DNA of 47,429 nt, from assembly GCA_037447655.1 (NCBI GenBank), contig JBBHKE010001445.1, positions 56,335 to 103,763 of the forward strand, in the 5' to 3' direction. The notes under the pieces were generated by a model that was given only the letters and a program-made list of their open reading frames with translations, searched no databases and was not told the origin of the DNA. Below are positions 1 through 11,265 of the stretch, piece by piece (position 1 is the stretch's first letter; the number at the start of each line of letters is the position of its first letter). Source of the stretch: Zygnema cylindricum. Taxonomy: Eukaryota; Streptophyta; Zygnematophyceae; Zygnematales; Zygnemataceae. The position numbers and the translations under genes were made by a program.

Positions 1-1
1 C

Positions 2-583
2 ACTCCAGGTACCCTCAGGCTCCTCAAAGGCCATGTCCTAGCAGATCCTGTACCGGAAACTCCTCGGACTCCCATGGACCTCACCCCCAAACTCTCCCCC
101 TTGAAGCCTCGCTTCTCCTCCTCTCCCTGCTCTCTCCCCTCAGACTCCCACCTCCACCACCATCCCCAGATCTCCGTATACTCGCACTCCCGCTCCCACT
201 CCCTCCCTTCTCACCCTTCCTCCCTCCCCTCCCTCCCCTCCTCCCATCCCTCCTCACAACCCCACAACCACGTCTCTGACTTTGGCCTCGAGCACCCCAA
301 TGATGACATAAGCATGGGAGGCGCTGACATCAACAGAGGGTTCAGGGATTCGGGAATGGATTTAGGCCTCGTGGCCGAGGACGACCGTCCTCTCCCTCTC
401 CCTCTACCCCCCTGGATGCCCGGAGGGTGGGACGCTCCCTCTATTGCGGGCCCCCTGGGAGAGGCTCTCCAGACCACTTTGAGGGCAGGAGGGAAGCCCT
501 CGAGTCTAGATTTGTTGGCGGATGGGTTTAACCTCGGGCAGGAGGGAGGGGGAGAGGGAGAGGCGATGGAGCCGTCTCCTCAG
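2..583 (+). CDS. 3' part of an exon of an unrecognised Pro/Ser-rich host protein
   Basis: The frame is open from the first bases of the window, so the gene probably starts upstream. A Met at base 74 (MDLTPKLSPLKPR) is only a possible start, because the codons before it (TPGTLRLLKGHV, then PVPETPRTP) look equally coding. The protein shows several Ser/Thr-Pro sites, a long Ser/Pro/His-rich stretch (about 110-290), an acidic segment, then PLPLPLPPWMPGGWDAPS and a GPLGEALQ block. The frame is ended at 583 rather than at the TGA at 608-610 because CAG|GTGAGG at 581-589 is a strong splice donor and the DNA after it turns T-rich. I do not recognise the family. The composition suggests a nuclear or regulatory protein with disordered regions, but that is only an inference. 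The exon ends in phase 0. Confidence 0.5.
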
Positions 584-901
584 GTGAGGAGAGGGAGAGT
601 TTTTTTGTGATTCGGGGTTTAGGGTTTTTGAGGGAGTGGGTAAAATTGTCAAAAGGTGGCAAGGAGCTTATTTGGGGAGAATTTTTGGAGAGGTTGTTGA
701 GGAATTTCAGTTTTTTTTTTCTTGTCTCTGAATGAGTATTTTAGGAATGTCTTTTTTTTTTTTAAGTTCGAAGAGATTTTGTTAACTAGTTTACAACGAT
801 TTGTTGGTTTAGTGTCTAAGAGAAGTATTCCGACGTTTATGAGATCGATATTGCGATTGAGGTTTTTCAAAAAAACAGAAGATTTTTGGTTCTGGTTGTA
901 G

Positions 902-1209
902 GAGATTGAGACTCCGATTTTCGGCTTTGAAGAGGTTTTTTGGTGTTTGAGTGTGTACGGAAGTTACCAAAGGTTAAAAAAGGCTTTAGTCTTCTTGGGT
1001 TTTTTAGCTTTTATTTCTGAGTCTTGGAAGTTTAAAAAGGTTTTGAGTTTCCACGAGGTTGTCAAGAGGAGGGTTAGAAGTTACGGAGGTTTAAGAAGGA
1101 TGGTTTGTTTGGGGTTTTTGGGGCGGTGCAGCAGTGCGTCCTGCAGAAGCCTTACGGCTCTCTCTCGGAGAGCAGTAGCACGGGGAGTGGACAAGGAGGC
1201 CACAGCTGA
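902..1209 (+). CDS. Possible downstream exons of the 5' gene
   Basis: A T-rich gap (584-901) ends in GTTGTAG at 895-901, a plausible acceptor. A phase-0 exon could run 902-934 (EIETPIFGFEE) to a GT donor at 935. A second acceptor, GTGCAG at 1126-1131, would open an exon 1132-1209 (starting QCVLQKPYGSLSES) that stops at TGA 1207-1209. Alternatively the frame from 902 stays open without splicing to TAA at 1271-1273, but the middle of that reading is Phe/Val/Leu/Gly-rich in the way T-rich introns translate, so the spliced model is preferred. Transcript data would decide. Nothing here identifies a family. Confidence 0.25.
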
Positions 1210-1299
1210 AACGGATAACGAAACAGACAACGGATCAGGGAACCAAACGGGCAACAGAGAACATAATGGATAACGGAATGGAGGATGGAGAACAGATCA

Positions 1300-1940
1300 T
1301 GGAATTTTCCACATGGGAAGCGAGGGATGTGAGGAAGTGGAGAGGAGGAGGATGAAGGGGAATGGAGGAGGAAGAAGAAGAGGGGAAGGAAGAAGAAGAG
1401 GAGAGGGGGACGAAGAGGAGATGATGATGATGATGATGATGATGACGACAAATGGTCGCATATGGGAGGAGAGGGAGAGAACGAGGGAGGGTTGTGATGA
1501 GTGAATTTCGAGGGTTAAAATGCACTCTGGGCATGGCTGAATTGTTTTCAGTTGGTCGCAACGGAAAAGTTGAAACGGAATATTAACAGTGAATGTAAAA
1601 GGGGTATTGTCTAGACCTAGCTGTATTAGGGGTATTATGGGGAGTACGGGTATGATTAGTAAAGTAGATGATTTAGTGGAGAGAGAGAGAGGAGTGAGTG
1701 TGCGAGTTGTAGAGAGTGAGAGAGAGAATGAAAGAGGGAGAGAGTGATAGAGAGGGAGAGGGACAGAGAGAGGGGGGAGGGAAGAGGGGCAAACATGGGA
1801 TTCATTTAGGCAGAGTGATTGAGAGAGAGGGTCTTTGGGCGCAAGCCATGGAGATCTTGAAGTGGGAGGGTAGGAGATAGAAGAATTAGAAGAAGTGAGA
1901 GTGGAAGTGTTAGAGAGAGAGTTTGAAGGAGAGTTTGCGA
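1300..1940. repeat. Purine-rich low-complexity tract with GAT microsatellite
   Basis: The + strand is almost pure G/A for long stretches: GGA/GAA triplets around 1330-1420, a (GAT)n run at 1420-1444, and (GA)n-rich DNA at about 1676-1790. It produces open frames on both strands made only of Ser, Arg, Glu or His runs, which I do not treat as genes. It may be the 3' untranslated or flanking region of the preceding gene. Confidence 0.8.
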
Positions 1941-3127
1941 GGGAGCGCTGCTGTGTAGAGAGGGGAACAAGGTGCTAAATGACAAATTAACAAAAGTAGA
2001 TACACATTGACATAGATTTTATTTTTTTTACATTTGGCAGGTGGCAAAAGGTGATAGAAAGATAGGCCTCCTTTCTTGATGTTGACCTTTTCCATTTGAT
2101 GTTCCATTCTTTTATTTGTGTCCATTATATGTTTGCATATATTATTATTAACCCAAATGTTTCCGATCCTTTGGTATTCTTTGTGATGCCTTCAGAAAAC
2201 AATAACTCATTTTTACAAAAGTGTCAAGGATAAAATGTCTTCAACAGGTAAAACATGTGTGTGGCAACACTCTGGAGTATCCTCGGTGGATGTATTCGTT
2301 GCTTATATTGATTACAGCTTAACTAATGTTTTGTTCGGCCTGGTTGGATGTTTGCTAAAACTAGGATTCAATAAACCCTCCAAGTAATACCGTGGTATAG
2401 TTGTTTAATGTTTAGGGTTTACATGTTGTTGGTAGAGGGTGTGACATGTGTGGTCATGTGGAGCTTGAGTCTTGTGCGGTGGACATTCTGGCAGCGGCCG
2501 GTTAACGATTTCATTCACAGCGCTACAAAACCCTAAACAACCCTAAAAAAGTCTGTAGGGAACAATCGCACCGGTCGAAGGGTGGAGAACGGCTCCAACC
2601 AAACGCTTGGATACAATGCTGTAGAAAGGCTTTCCGTCGTGATGACTTTCACCGGGATACATCGGACCGGGACACATCGGCTGGATAGAGGACGTGATAA
2701 ATTCCGTACATGTTTTATTGTATTTCTGTTCTTTCGTTTGCCGAGCCAAAGTCCACAATTTGAAGAGTTTCAAGCTTTGGTTTGAAGTCTTGTCATCTCC
2801 GGTGCAACCGTCGTTGAACTTTGCGCGGTTGGTCCAACCGACATGGGAAAGAATTAAATATGTGTCATGTTCGTATCCATCATACTGTATAGTTTGAAAA
2901 AGTGCACTTTACAGTACAGGCGGACACATTTTTTCGCCCACGTGATGAGAGTTGGCTCCATGTGGTCAGTTTTCAAGGCGTCGCGATGGTCTATTGGAAG
3001 AGGATGCGAATCTGGGCCCCATAGGATGCCACGCGGCATGTTTTGAATGTTTCGAGAACAGACAACAATGAAGGTGAATCCGAACATTAGGGTAAATCGC
3101 TACTGTAATGAACAGCCCTAGATAAGG
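1941..3127. other. Intergenic, no supported gene
   Basis: Mixed-composition DNA with short chance ORFs only. A few scattered AAACCCTAA words occur near 2525-2545, but they do not form a telomeric array. No family was recognised. Confidence 0.6.
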
Positions 3128-3670
3128 TACACCGCCAATCGCTATTAGCGTGTAGGTTTCATTAGCGTATACAAATAATTACCATGGTGTACGCTATTTA
3201 AGAATTTGAAAATTTTGGAAAAAATCATACATTCTAATTGTTTGATTATGGTAATTTGGATCTTTGAAAAAACAAATGTCGGTCGCAAACATGCTTACAC
3301 TAATATAAGTTTCCGTACAAAATCCGACAAATCGTACACAAATCATACATTCACACGGTCGAAACGCGGCTGTCGGACGAATATGTGCGAGCGGGATTTT
3401 TTACGACCTGGTTTTTTTCCTTTTTAGAACGCACATTCTCATGCGTCCGCGATTACTAAAACTAATTTATTGTAATTTTTAACTTAAAAAGGTACATTTA
3501 TGTACGGTCTGACACTGACCGTACACCACTCTATTTAAGAGACAACGTACTGAATATAACTCTAAATAGAATAAAGAAAAAAATAGAATAAACTGCGCTA
3601 TTTGAGAATAAAACAAAAAAAAAGCGGGACGGGATTAGCGTACACAACGCTAATAGCGATTGGCGGTGTA
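3128..3670. mobile_element. TIR element, family T1 copy A (543 bp)
   Basis: Ends are inverted repeats: TACACCGCCAATCGCTATTA at the left and the complement ending GGCGGTGTA at the right. Read as TA + CACCG..CGGTG + TA, the ends fit a TA target duplication as in Tc1/mariner-type elements. The interior (about 3240-3545) matches copy B in reverse orientation and copy C. No transposase frame is present, so it is a non-autonomous, MITE-like element. Placement in Tc1/mariner rests only on the TA. Confidence 0.8.
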
Positions 3671-3684
3671 ACGGACTTGCGAGC

Positions 3685-3886
3685 TACACCTTGAATCGTT
3701 ATTAGACTTATGTACTCTATATCGGCGCCCCAAAATTTTGACATTGATACCTTAAGTAGAATAAACTATACTATTTAAGGACGTGGACAAGAATCTGCCA
3801 CGTTTCCGGCACTAAATTAGTATTAATGACACTAATTAATTTTTGACACTAATAATTTCTTTAGTCTAATAACGATTCGCGGTGTA
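3685..3886. mobile_element. Short TIR element with T1-like ends (202 bp)
   Basis: Starts TACACCTTGAATCGTTATTA and ends with the complement of TACACCGCGAATCGTTATTA, the same terminal sequence as family T1 but with a much shorter interior. It sits between copies A and B and is probably an internal-deletion form. Confidence 0.75.
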
Positions 3887-3889
3887 CAG

Positions 3890-4431
3890 TACACCGTGAA
3901 TCGGTATTGGCGTAATGGACGCTATTTAAGGAACCTTTTTTTTCCCCAAATTCTTAAACAGCATAGATTATTCTGTTTTTTCTTTTACGCCATTTAGGGT
4001 TCTTTTCCAATTTTTATCATCTAAATAGAGTGTTGTACGGTTGATGTCAGACCGTACAAAAATGTACGTTTTTAAGTGATAAAGTATAATTAATGGGTTT
4101 TAGTAACCACTGACGCATGAGAATATGCGCTCTAAAAAGGGGATGCAAGCGGGTTGTTAAAAATCACGTTCTCACATATTCGTCCGGTAACCGCGTTTCG
4201 ACGGTGTGAACGTACGATTTGTGTACGATTTGTCAGATTTTGAACAGAACCTATATTAGTGTAAACAAGTTTGGGGCGGGTGTTTAATTTTTTTTAAATC
4301 CAAACTAGTATAAGTAAATATCCAGTATGTATGTTTTTTTTGAAAAAATCCAAATTCTCAATTAGCGTAAATTACGGTAATTGTTCCTACACGCTAAAGA
4401 AACCTTTACGCGAATAACGATTCACGGTGTA
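3890..4431. mobile_element. TIR element, family T1 copy B (542 bp), inverted relative to A
   Basis: Begins TACACCGTGAATCGG and ends TTCACGGTGTA. Its interior at about 4000-4290 is the reverse complement of copy A at about 3240-3545, including the GTACGGT..ACCGTAC and CGCATGAGAATATGCGC-like segments. Length matches copies A and C within one base. Confidence 0.8.
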
Positions 4432-4546
4432 CTGTATTTTATTATCGAACATAACTATCGATCAATAGAATTCTGTTGTTCGAACTCCGAACCATCACCG
4501 CAAACGACAAGCTTCGCGAAGGGCTCTCCGTTACGACGGCAAGTCA

Positions 4547-4579
4547 CGCATGTCAGCGCCGCAAAACAGCTGACATGCG
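4547..4579. repeat. Perfect 11-bp hairpin
   Basis: CGCATGTCAGC at 4547-4557 is exactly complementary to GCTGACATGCG at 4569-4579 with an 11-nt loop. It lies in 4432-5296, a stretch between TIR elements with no recognisable gene. Confidence 0.7.
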
Positions 4580-5030
4580 GGAAGACGGCCTATTTCCGGT
4601 TGAAATTTCACGCTGTCCAAAAAAAAAGCAGGGAACCTTTGGCGAAGCAGCACCGAAAAAGCAGCTAGTTCTCGCTGCTATTTTCGGTATTCCTCCGTCC
4701 GACCGATTTTTAGTCGGCCGACAGCTGTACACAAGCTGTCAGAAATTTGTACTCACGTCGGTCATTTTGGATGCGGACAGTCGGACACAGTGACACGCCA
4801 AGAGTTATCGTACGAATTCAAGCATTTGAGAGCTGTCAATCGGCCGTTTCTGCGCCACCTTAAGCGTCCGCCCCATTAACATTTCTTCTCTTTTTTCCTT
4901 TACAAAAAACAGCTGTCCACAGCTAGCCAATCGACGAAAACGCGAGGATACTGAAGCATCCAATTTTCGAACGTACAGGACACCAAGGTCCTTCCGGTTA
5001 TCTTTCCTTTTTGGTTTATTGATTACAAAA

Positions 5031-5200
5031 GCGGGCAATTGCAATTGCCCGCCCTTTCTCGTGAACCACGCCCATGGTTTCCGTACGGAACCTCGTTTAT
5101 CCTGTACGGTTATACTGTTCGAACTGCCTGACGGACAAGGGCACGTTTCCTTGCGACAACGACGGGCGTGGTTGACGAGAAAAAGCGGGCAAGTGCAATT
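5031..5200. repeat. Nested inverted repeats including a perfect 22-bp palindrome
   Basis: Bases 5031-5052 form a perfect palindrome centred on GCAATTGC. A second, longer inverted repeat pairs about 5041-5073 with about 5163-5195 (arms containing CACGCCC and GGGCGTGG, with a few mismatches). The overlapping open frames on both strands here are explained by this symmetry and are not called as genes. Confidence 0.75.
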
Positions 5201-5296
5201 GTCCGCATTTGTAAAGAAAAATAACTTTATTGCAAAACTTGCCATGGAAAAACCACTTGCGTACAAAGGGGAAAACGAGGTCGTATATAAAAAAGG

Positions 5297-5838
5297 TACA
5301 CCGCGAATTGTTATTAGTGTCAAAGTCACTAATTTGGATTCTTAAAATTTTGATTTTTTTCCTCAAATAGGATACATGATTTTAATTTTTCCTTGACGTT
5401 AATTAAGGTACCGTACAAAATAGCGTAAAGGCCGAATGTACACTAAAATATAAATAGTGTGGTGTACGGTCGATGTTAGACCGTACTTAAATGTACCTTT
5501 TCAAGTGAAAATTTACAAAAAATGAATTAAATCAGATGCGCACGTATAGGAACGTGCGCTCAAAAAAAAGGGATTAGTCTGACACGTAAATTAGAATAGC
5601 ATGTACGGATATTTAAATTCGCGACGGCGTACGATTTCCAATATTTTGTACGAATACATATATTAATATGTATAATCGTACGGCGAATATTCCATTTTTG
5701 CTGTTCCCAAATAAGCATAAACGCCGAAATTAGAATACACTTTTTGTTTAAAAAAAATCAAATTCTTAATTAGCATCAAGTACGGTAAATTTTCTTCAAC
5801 ACTATTTAAACTTTGACACTAATAACGATTCGCGTGTA
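5297..5838. mobile_element. TIR element, family T1 copy C (542 bp)
   Basis: Begins TACACCGCGAATTGTTATTA and ends ACGATTCGCGTGTA (one G of the terminal repeat lost). The interior runs in the same orientation as copy B. Its final TA is shared with the first TA of the next element, so one inserted at the border of the other. Confidence 0.8.
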
Positions 5839-6651
5839 GTGTTGTGTATCGACAAGGATTTGTCGATTAACCGATATGGGCCTTTTTTCGGGTTGCCGAT
5901 AATCAATATACTGGCACGATATATCGACATCGGTGTTATCTCCGATAAACTACCGATATTATCTGTTGTTTATCAGCGATAACACCGATATCAATACCTA
6001 TCGGTGATAACTGTACGGACCGTAAAGCTAAATATACGGTCTGTACACTCAAATGTACGAGTTATTCCCCGGACGCGCCGCAGACCCCCTTCCTCTCAAT
6101 TTCGGGAAAAAATCGCGATATTTGCTTCATTATTTCTAATTTAAGGGAGTTTGACTTGGGTTCCACGCTCCCGTACCCTTCCAAATTGTCCTTTTGACTG
6201 TTATTTTTTTATAAATGGCAGTAGATGGTAGCAGTCTGACAGATTTGTTTGTCTTCTTTGTTCGTCTGTTCGTCTAGTTTTCAAAAAAGTTTGATTTTAC
6301 AAATCTACAATGTAATTTTATTTTTTCGTTTCGGTACTATAGTTTTTAGAACTATAAACTATTGTTTTGAATTTGCCCACGTTTAGGTGTTGCGTTGTTC
6401 GTAATAAACTTTAGTTAAACAAGGTACAGAACAGATTCTTATACGTGGCATGCCACGCTGTATAAAGTCGATAATATAATACAGTAAATTATAAAGTACT
6501 ATCGTATGCATACTATATTTTTTTTTAAGTTATCCCCGATAAGGAATTTGTTGGTCTCAGACCGATATATCGGGACCTTTGACCGTTCAATAACCGATAA
6601 CTATCGGTATCGGTGTTATCATGATAACTATTTTGCCGATACACAACACTA
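5837..6651. mobile_element. TIR element, family T2 copy F (815 bp)
   Basis: Ends are TAGTGTTGTGTATCG and its complement CGATACACAACACTA. Inside both ends lie many copies of words such as CGATATATCG, ACCGATA and TATCGGT, making several hairpins. No transposase frame is visible. Shorter relatives are at 9070-9518 and 42250-42500. Confidence 0.75.
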
Positions 6652-6672
6652 AAAAATGGGCGACAAATAAGC

Positions 6673-7405
6673 TACACCACGAATTAGTTATTACACCGTG
6701 AATCGTTAAGTGTTAATGTCCTTTTGTCTTTTAAAACAAAATTTCTAAGTACACACGTGTCGGATTGTGCATCGGACGGTTGCGATGGAAAGGTAAGATT
6801 CTCAACTTTCGATTGGGGGTCTAAAATTGAAAATCGGATGATTGTGTATGTAGAAAAAATGTTATAGGTGGCGAAAAGGTTTTTAAAACTAATAACGATA
6901 CACGGTGTAACGTTCAAAACACTAAACCCTCGAACGTAAAATAAATTTAATAACCCTATTTTTGTTTATGTTAGTATAGGCATTGTTTAATTAGCTTTAA
7001 TCACTTTGATTTTGAGTGTATTTAATTGGCGTTACTTACTATAATTTTGAGTGTTTTAAAATTCTAATGTACGAAATGTGTCAGTACGTGCTAAAACTGC
7101 TCGATATTACATACAAACGTACAGAATAACCGTCAAACAATGGTGTCGACTCATGAAATTGAGTGCATCGCCACATAAAAGCGCACTTAGATTTAATTCC
7201 TAGTCATAAAGATGAAGGAAAATTTCGAAAACTTACTCCCACATATTCAAGCGTTGAATATGTAAACATAGGCTACAATAATGGAAGGTGTATCCAAATT
7301 AGTGTTCATTTTGTTTTGGCGTTCTCAAACCCAAAAGAGAATTAATAACCATCATAGTTTATTTACACCAATCATTCTTTAACTCTAAAAGTGATTCACG
7401 GTGTA
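6673..7405. mobile_element. TIR element, family T3 copy, with a nested element
   Basis: Left end TACACCACGAATTAG and right end GTGATTCACGGTGTA share the TACACC terminus of family T1. The interior at about 7040-7405 matches 45410-45701 over most of its length, including a GTCATAAAGATGA word. A 218-bp element (6692-6909) sits just inside the left end. No coding sequence was recognised. Confidence 0.55.
6692..6909. mobile_element. Short TIR element nested in T3 (218 bp)
   Basis: Begins TACACCGTGAATCGTTAAG and ends CTAATAACGATACACGGTGTA. T1-like termini with an unrelated short interior. Confidence 0.6.
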
Positions 7406-8400
7406 TTTCTCTTAGTAAAACGGTTAGAAAACATGTAACACTGGATAAATTGGGTACGTTCACGAGGTAGCGTGCAAAATCTTTTTAATAATATTGTTAA
7501 TCTGGCGTACTCTTCAACTTATTGACACACTCTTGTCGTGGGCTTTGGTTGAATAGACTGACTAAAAGTTACAAATGATATTTTTTTGAAGGGGGTGTTG
7601 TAACCGCTCGGGCATACTCTCTATAACCATTATTGAAACAATGTATGTTTATTTTTAATTGATTTCTTGTATAACTTTCCATCGGCGGAAAAGTGAGGTT
7701 GTTTTTTGGACGTTGTAGTTTTGGTACAAATCCATATTATTTTTCTATATATGTAAGACATGTTTGTTGGAGATCGCCAATGTGTAAACATTAACCGTTT
7801 GATTTTTAGCTTATGCGCATTAGCGACAAAAATGCTCAATCCATCAAGTTTGTAGCTAAAAAGAGAGTATCTAAAAACTTAATTTGTATTGCTAGTGCAC
7901 TTAGACACGTAAGCGAAGATCGAACATGGACGAGCGATGATAACATTACCCATGACATAGGCCATTTTCCATTGGAAAGAGTGGGTTCAAATCAAACGAA
8001 AGCCACGGAAAATATTTGACGTAAGATAACGTATAAAGCCCCTTTTACCATGCATTAACCGTTGTGGAAGGAGCAATATGTTTTAGGACATTGCAACGCA
8101 GTTAGGACAATGATACAACATGCAAATACATATAATGCAATTTAATGTATTCCTACAACTTTTAAACTAGGTTTGTTCGTACAAAACATATATTCAATTT
8201 TTGCGCTTGACGAGTCTTTGATGATTTTCAACATTTGAACACAAAATTATGCGAAATTAACTACAACAAAACACATAATCGAGACGTACCTAGCTAGCGT
8301 GACTTGATATATGATGTGTCCTCCACCTGGTTTTAAAGGAGTTCGTTTTTCAGGATCCTCTTGCTTACCAAAGAAAAACCGATAATGTCATACTAGACTG
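7406..8400. other. No supported feature
   Basis: AT-rich DNA. A 68-codon frame at 7813-8019 (+) has no recognisable motif. No inverted or tandem repeat stands out. Confidence 0.5.
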
Positions 8401-8403
8401 GCG

Positions 8404-8990
8404 ATGATGGAGACCACGGAGGGTGAGAAAGGAAAAGGGACAGCAACACCGGTGGCGATAAAGGCCACAACGACTCCAATAAAACAAAAAATAGAAAAAA
8501 ATGATACTACAATTTGGACATGAAAAAACAAAGTTGCCCAACATCTACTACTCGAAGTGTTATTAAAGCAATCGCACTTCCTCTCATCAATGTAACCAAA
8601 TTTGCCGAGATCTTAGAACCCCTTGTTAACACATATAGGAGTGGAACAATTCAATAACAACAGTTAGTAGACCAAATGATAAAAGCCTATGTGTATAAGG
8701 GAGGGAGTATGGTCGAATGCAGTGAGCTTGCTAAACTATTCGTTGAACTTGAGAGCATAGGCAAACTCGAAACATAAAAGCATAAAGTTAATACACTAAT
8801 CATAAAGCTCCCAGATAAATATGATAATATTGTAAACATGGAGCAAAACTTACCAGACAGTCGGTGGAATTGGAATGCAAATGTGGGGATGATTCTGGTT
8901 AGCGAATACGCTATGGAGCTAAAGTTGTACTATTATTTTCATCCATACAACATCGAACTAAATAGCCATTCAATTTTTGGGAATAAGTAA
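8404..8990 (+). pseudogene. Decayed copia-type gag fragment
   Basis: Reading from METTEGEKGKG at 8407, with several stops, the frame gives ILEPLVNTYRSGTIQ, then a Gln-rich break, then ECSELAKLFVELESIG and IIKLPDKYDNIV. This order (leucine-rich helix, segment ending in a short Gly loop, then LP..YD.IV) is that of the UBN2-like gag domain of Ty1/copia elements. Stops interrupt it at least three times. No LTR or pol follows directly, so it is an orphan relic. Confidence 0.45.
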
Positions 8991-9069
8991 ATGCCTTTTT
9001 TGCCAACTCAATGCCACACAAAATGAAAAGGTTTTCTCATAAAATGGCATCAAAGTAATGTGTAATTTG

Positions 9070-9518
9070 TGGTGTTGTGTATCAACAGGGTTTTGTCGAT
9101 AATCGATATGTACATTTTTTTAGCTTGTCGATAATCAATTTATTGGCACGATATATCGAAATCACTGTTATCGCCAATATAATACAACAATAACCCCGGT
9201 ACCGATAACTATCGGCGATAATTGTACGGTTTGTACCGTACAATTGTACGATTTATTTCGTCATACGAAATTTTCATTATTCTGTTACACAGGTTGTGGA
9301 ATAGATTGTTACATGTGGCATACCATGTTATATACGTGAAAAATACAATACAACATATTGTAAAGTACTATTATATAGCGTACTATATTTTTTCCACTTA
9401 TCGCCGATAATAAATTTGTTGGTCTTGGAGCGATATATCGAGACCCTTAACCGTTTGATAACGATAACTATCGGTATCGGTATTATCGCGATAAATTTAT
9501 TGCTGATACACAACACTA
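9070..9518. mobile_element. TIR element, family T2 copy G (449 bp)
   Basis: Starts GTGTTGTGTATCAACAG and ends TGCTGATACACAACACTA. It aligns with both ends of copy F, and the central part of F is missing. Confidence 0.7.
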
Positions 9519-10330
9519 GTAACTTACTTTTAAGCGATGGATTTTTTGGCGGTCTATTGCATCGCGTGAAGTCGTATACTTCTCCAAGTATCTCATCGTC
9601 ACATCTTATAGATGATAAGCTTTGTGAATCGTCTCCAAACATCATAAGCCGATGTATCGCCATGCGACGGGAAAAGATTAGCACTCTTTAGGGTAATTTC
9701 GCATTTGCTAAAGTTACAAATTGTTTTTTTCGTTTTCCTCCATAACTTAGAAAGAAGCGTGAAAATCCGCACCTGTACCACAAAATTGAAATTACCACTG
9801 TACAAGGTGCATCACCTTGAAACTTTAAATGTACTGGAGTTTGTCGTCTTTTGCGACGCAATTTGTCATCTGGCGCGTTTCGACCCACTTTCTCGTCCTT
9901 CTGGCTCATCTTCAAACTTCATAGAAAGTCACCTCGTGAGGTTATTTTAAATAAAGTTCCATGAGGTGAGCGAAGTTTTTGACAATTTCTGTGCGCGTAG
10001 TACCAAAAAAGAACCCACTGCACGTTTCCAGCCCGTGCGTGACTTTTTTCCATGCGGTTTTTTCCGTACAGGGGCCGTGGAGGGGGTCTTGACCAATGGA
10101 CGCCATTTTGCAAATGTGAAGTTTGTGAAAGCCTCTCTCTCCCTCTCCCTCTCCCACTACCGCGTCTATCTCACAATTCTTGAAATGAAAAACGCCAATA
10201 ATGGTATCAAATGAAAGATATCTAAAAACCTTTTTTTTTACCATCTTTGGGCGTATTTTGATGGCTAGAAGAGTGTGAAATGACTAAAAAAACAAATTCC
10301 GGAAACCATGGCGAAAAGTTTTAGAATTTG
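9519..10330. other. No supported gene
   Basis: Contains overlapping chance frames on both strands and a short CT-rich run at about 10130-10158. Nothing else was recognised. Confidence 0.5.
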
Positions 10331-10339
10331 TGACGTCGA

Positions 10340-10510
10340 CGCTGTCATAATTTGAGTGTGACCTCAAAATGTCACAAACCCTAAACATCTACAATGTCAC
10401 AAGTAGCTAGACGTCTACAACCGTCGCTATTTTGTAAACGTCATCAATTGTCGCGAGTTTTGTAGTCGTCCACAACCGTCACAAATTACACCCACGTCTA
10501 CATCCGTCAC
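10340..10510. repeat. Degenerate tandem motif (CGTC-TACAACCGTCAC)
   Basis: Variants of CGTCTACAACCGTCAC recur about every 35-45 bases between 10340 and 10510 (for example CTACAATGTCAC, CTACAACCGTCG, CCACAACCGTCAC, CTACATCCGTCAC). Confidence 0.5.
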
Positions 10511-10965
10511 AATCTAAAGTAACGATTTCATTTCTTTACATACGAATGCTCTGAAAGTAGTACGGAAAATTTTCGCTATAATCAAAGTTACAATACTAAA
10601 GTTTCGGTTACATGCGAAAGTACCCTTAGTGATTTGCCATCGTAAAAAACGTCATGTTAAGCGGTCGTATATATTTCCTCTACGACGGCGAACAGCGGCA
10701 TATTCGGGGCTGTTGAAGGTGTTTAACTCGATGGTCAACCGTTGGATTTCATTATGAAAGCAATCCGAAGGTACCGGCCTTAAATTTTTGATCGTGATGT
10801 CATGATTTGAGTTTGGAACAGTGTTGTTGTACAAATTAAAGTACGTTGATTGCCCGGAAAATGTGTCACACTAATAGCAAGGGTAGTGTACTTATTTCAT
10901 AATGCGCGATTATGTCATAACCGTCCATCGTGAGGTCGAGACTCTAGATTTGTCTAGAACACAAT

Positions 10966-11058
10966 TCAAGCGTGCGAAAAAGTTGGAAACGCTATATGCA
11001 ACTGATCTGAAATTTACCGTATTTTAGACGTTTCCGACTGTTTTCGCACGTTTGAAAG
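10966..11058. repeat. Imperfect inverted repeat
   Basis: TTCAAGCGTGCGAAAAAGT near 10967 pairs with TGTTTTCGCACGTTTGAAA near 11040, followed on the inner side by GGAAACG/CGTTTCC. Role unknown. Confidence 0.55.
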
Positions 11059-11265
11059 TTTTAGTCTTTTAGACATAGTTGTTCAAAACGCATTTTACGC
11101 ACGATTCAAACGCTTGTACAATTCATAGAAACTGGAGAGGTCGATTTGAAAAAATCGTAAAAATCGTTAATGAATTTCTGTCTGTACAATTTTGTACATG
11201 TAAAAGAAATTGAATTGAACACGTACAACAGTTTGTACGTAGTCTACTTTTGTAACTTGTAGGCC

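Noticed and set aside
211-477. Minus-strand Gly/Arg/Glu frame inside the first exon
   Set aside because: It is the complement of a Pro/Ser-rich coding exon; low-complexity composition produces it.
1152-1561. Minus-strand Ser/Pro/His-run frames of about 100 codons
   Set aside because: They are translations of the purine-rich low-complexity tract and the GAT microsatellite.
4805-5366. Long overlapping frames on both strands (up to 174 codons)
   Set aside because: The region is an inverted repeat, so both strands share similar open frames. No protein motif was seen and one frame runs into MITE copy C.
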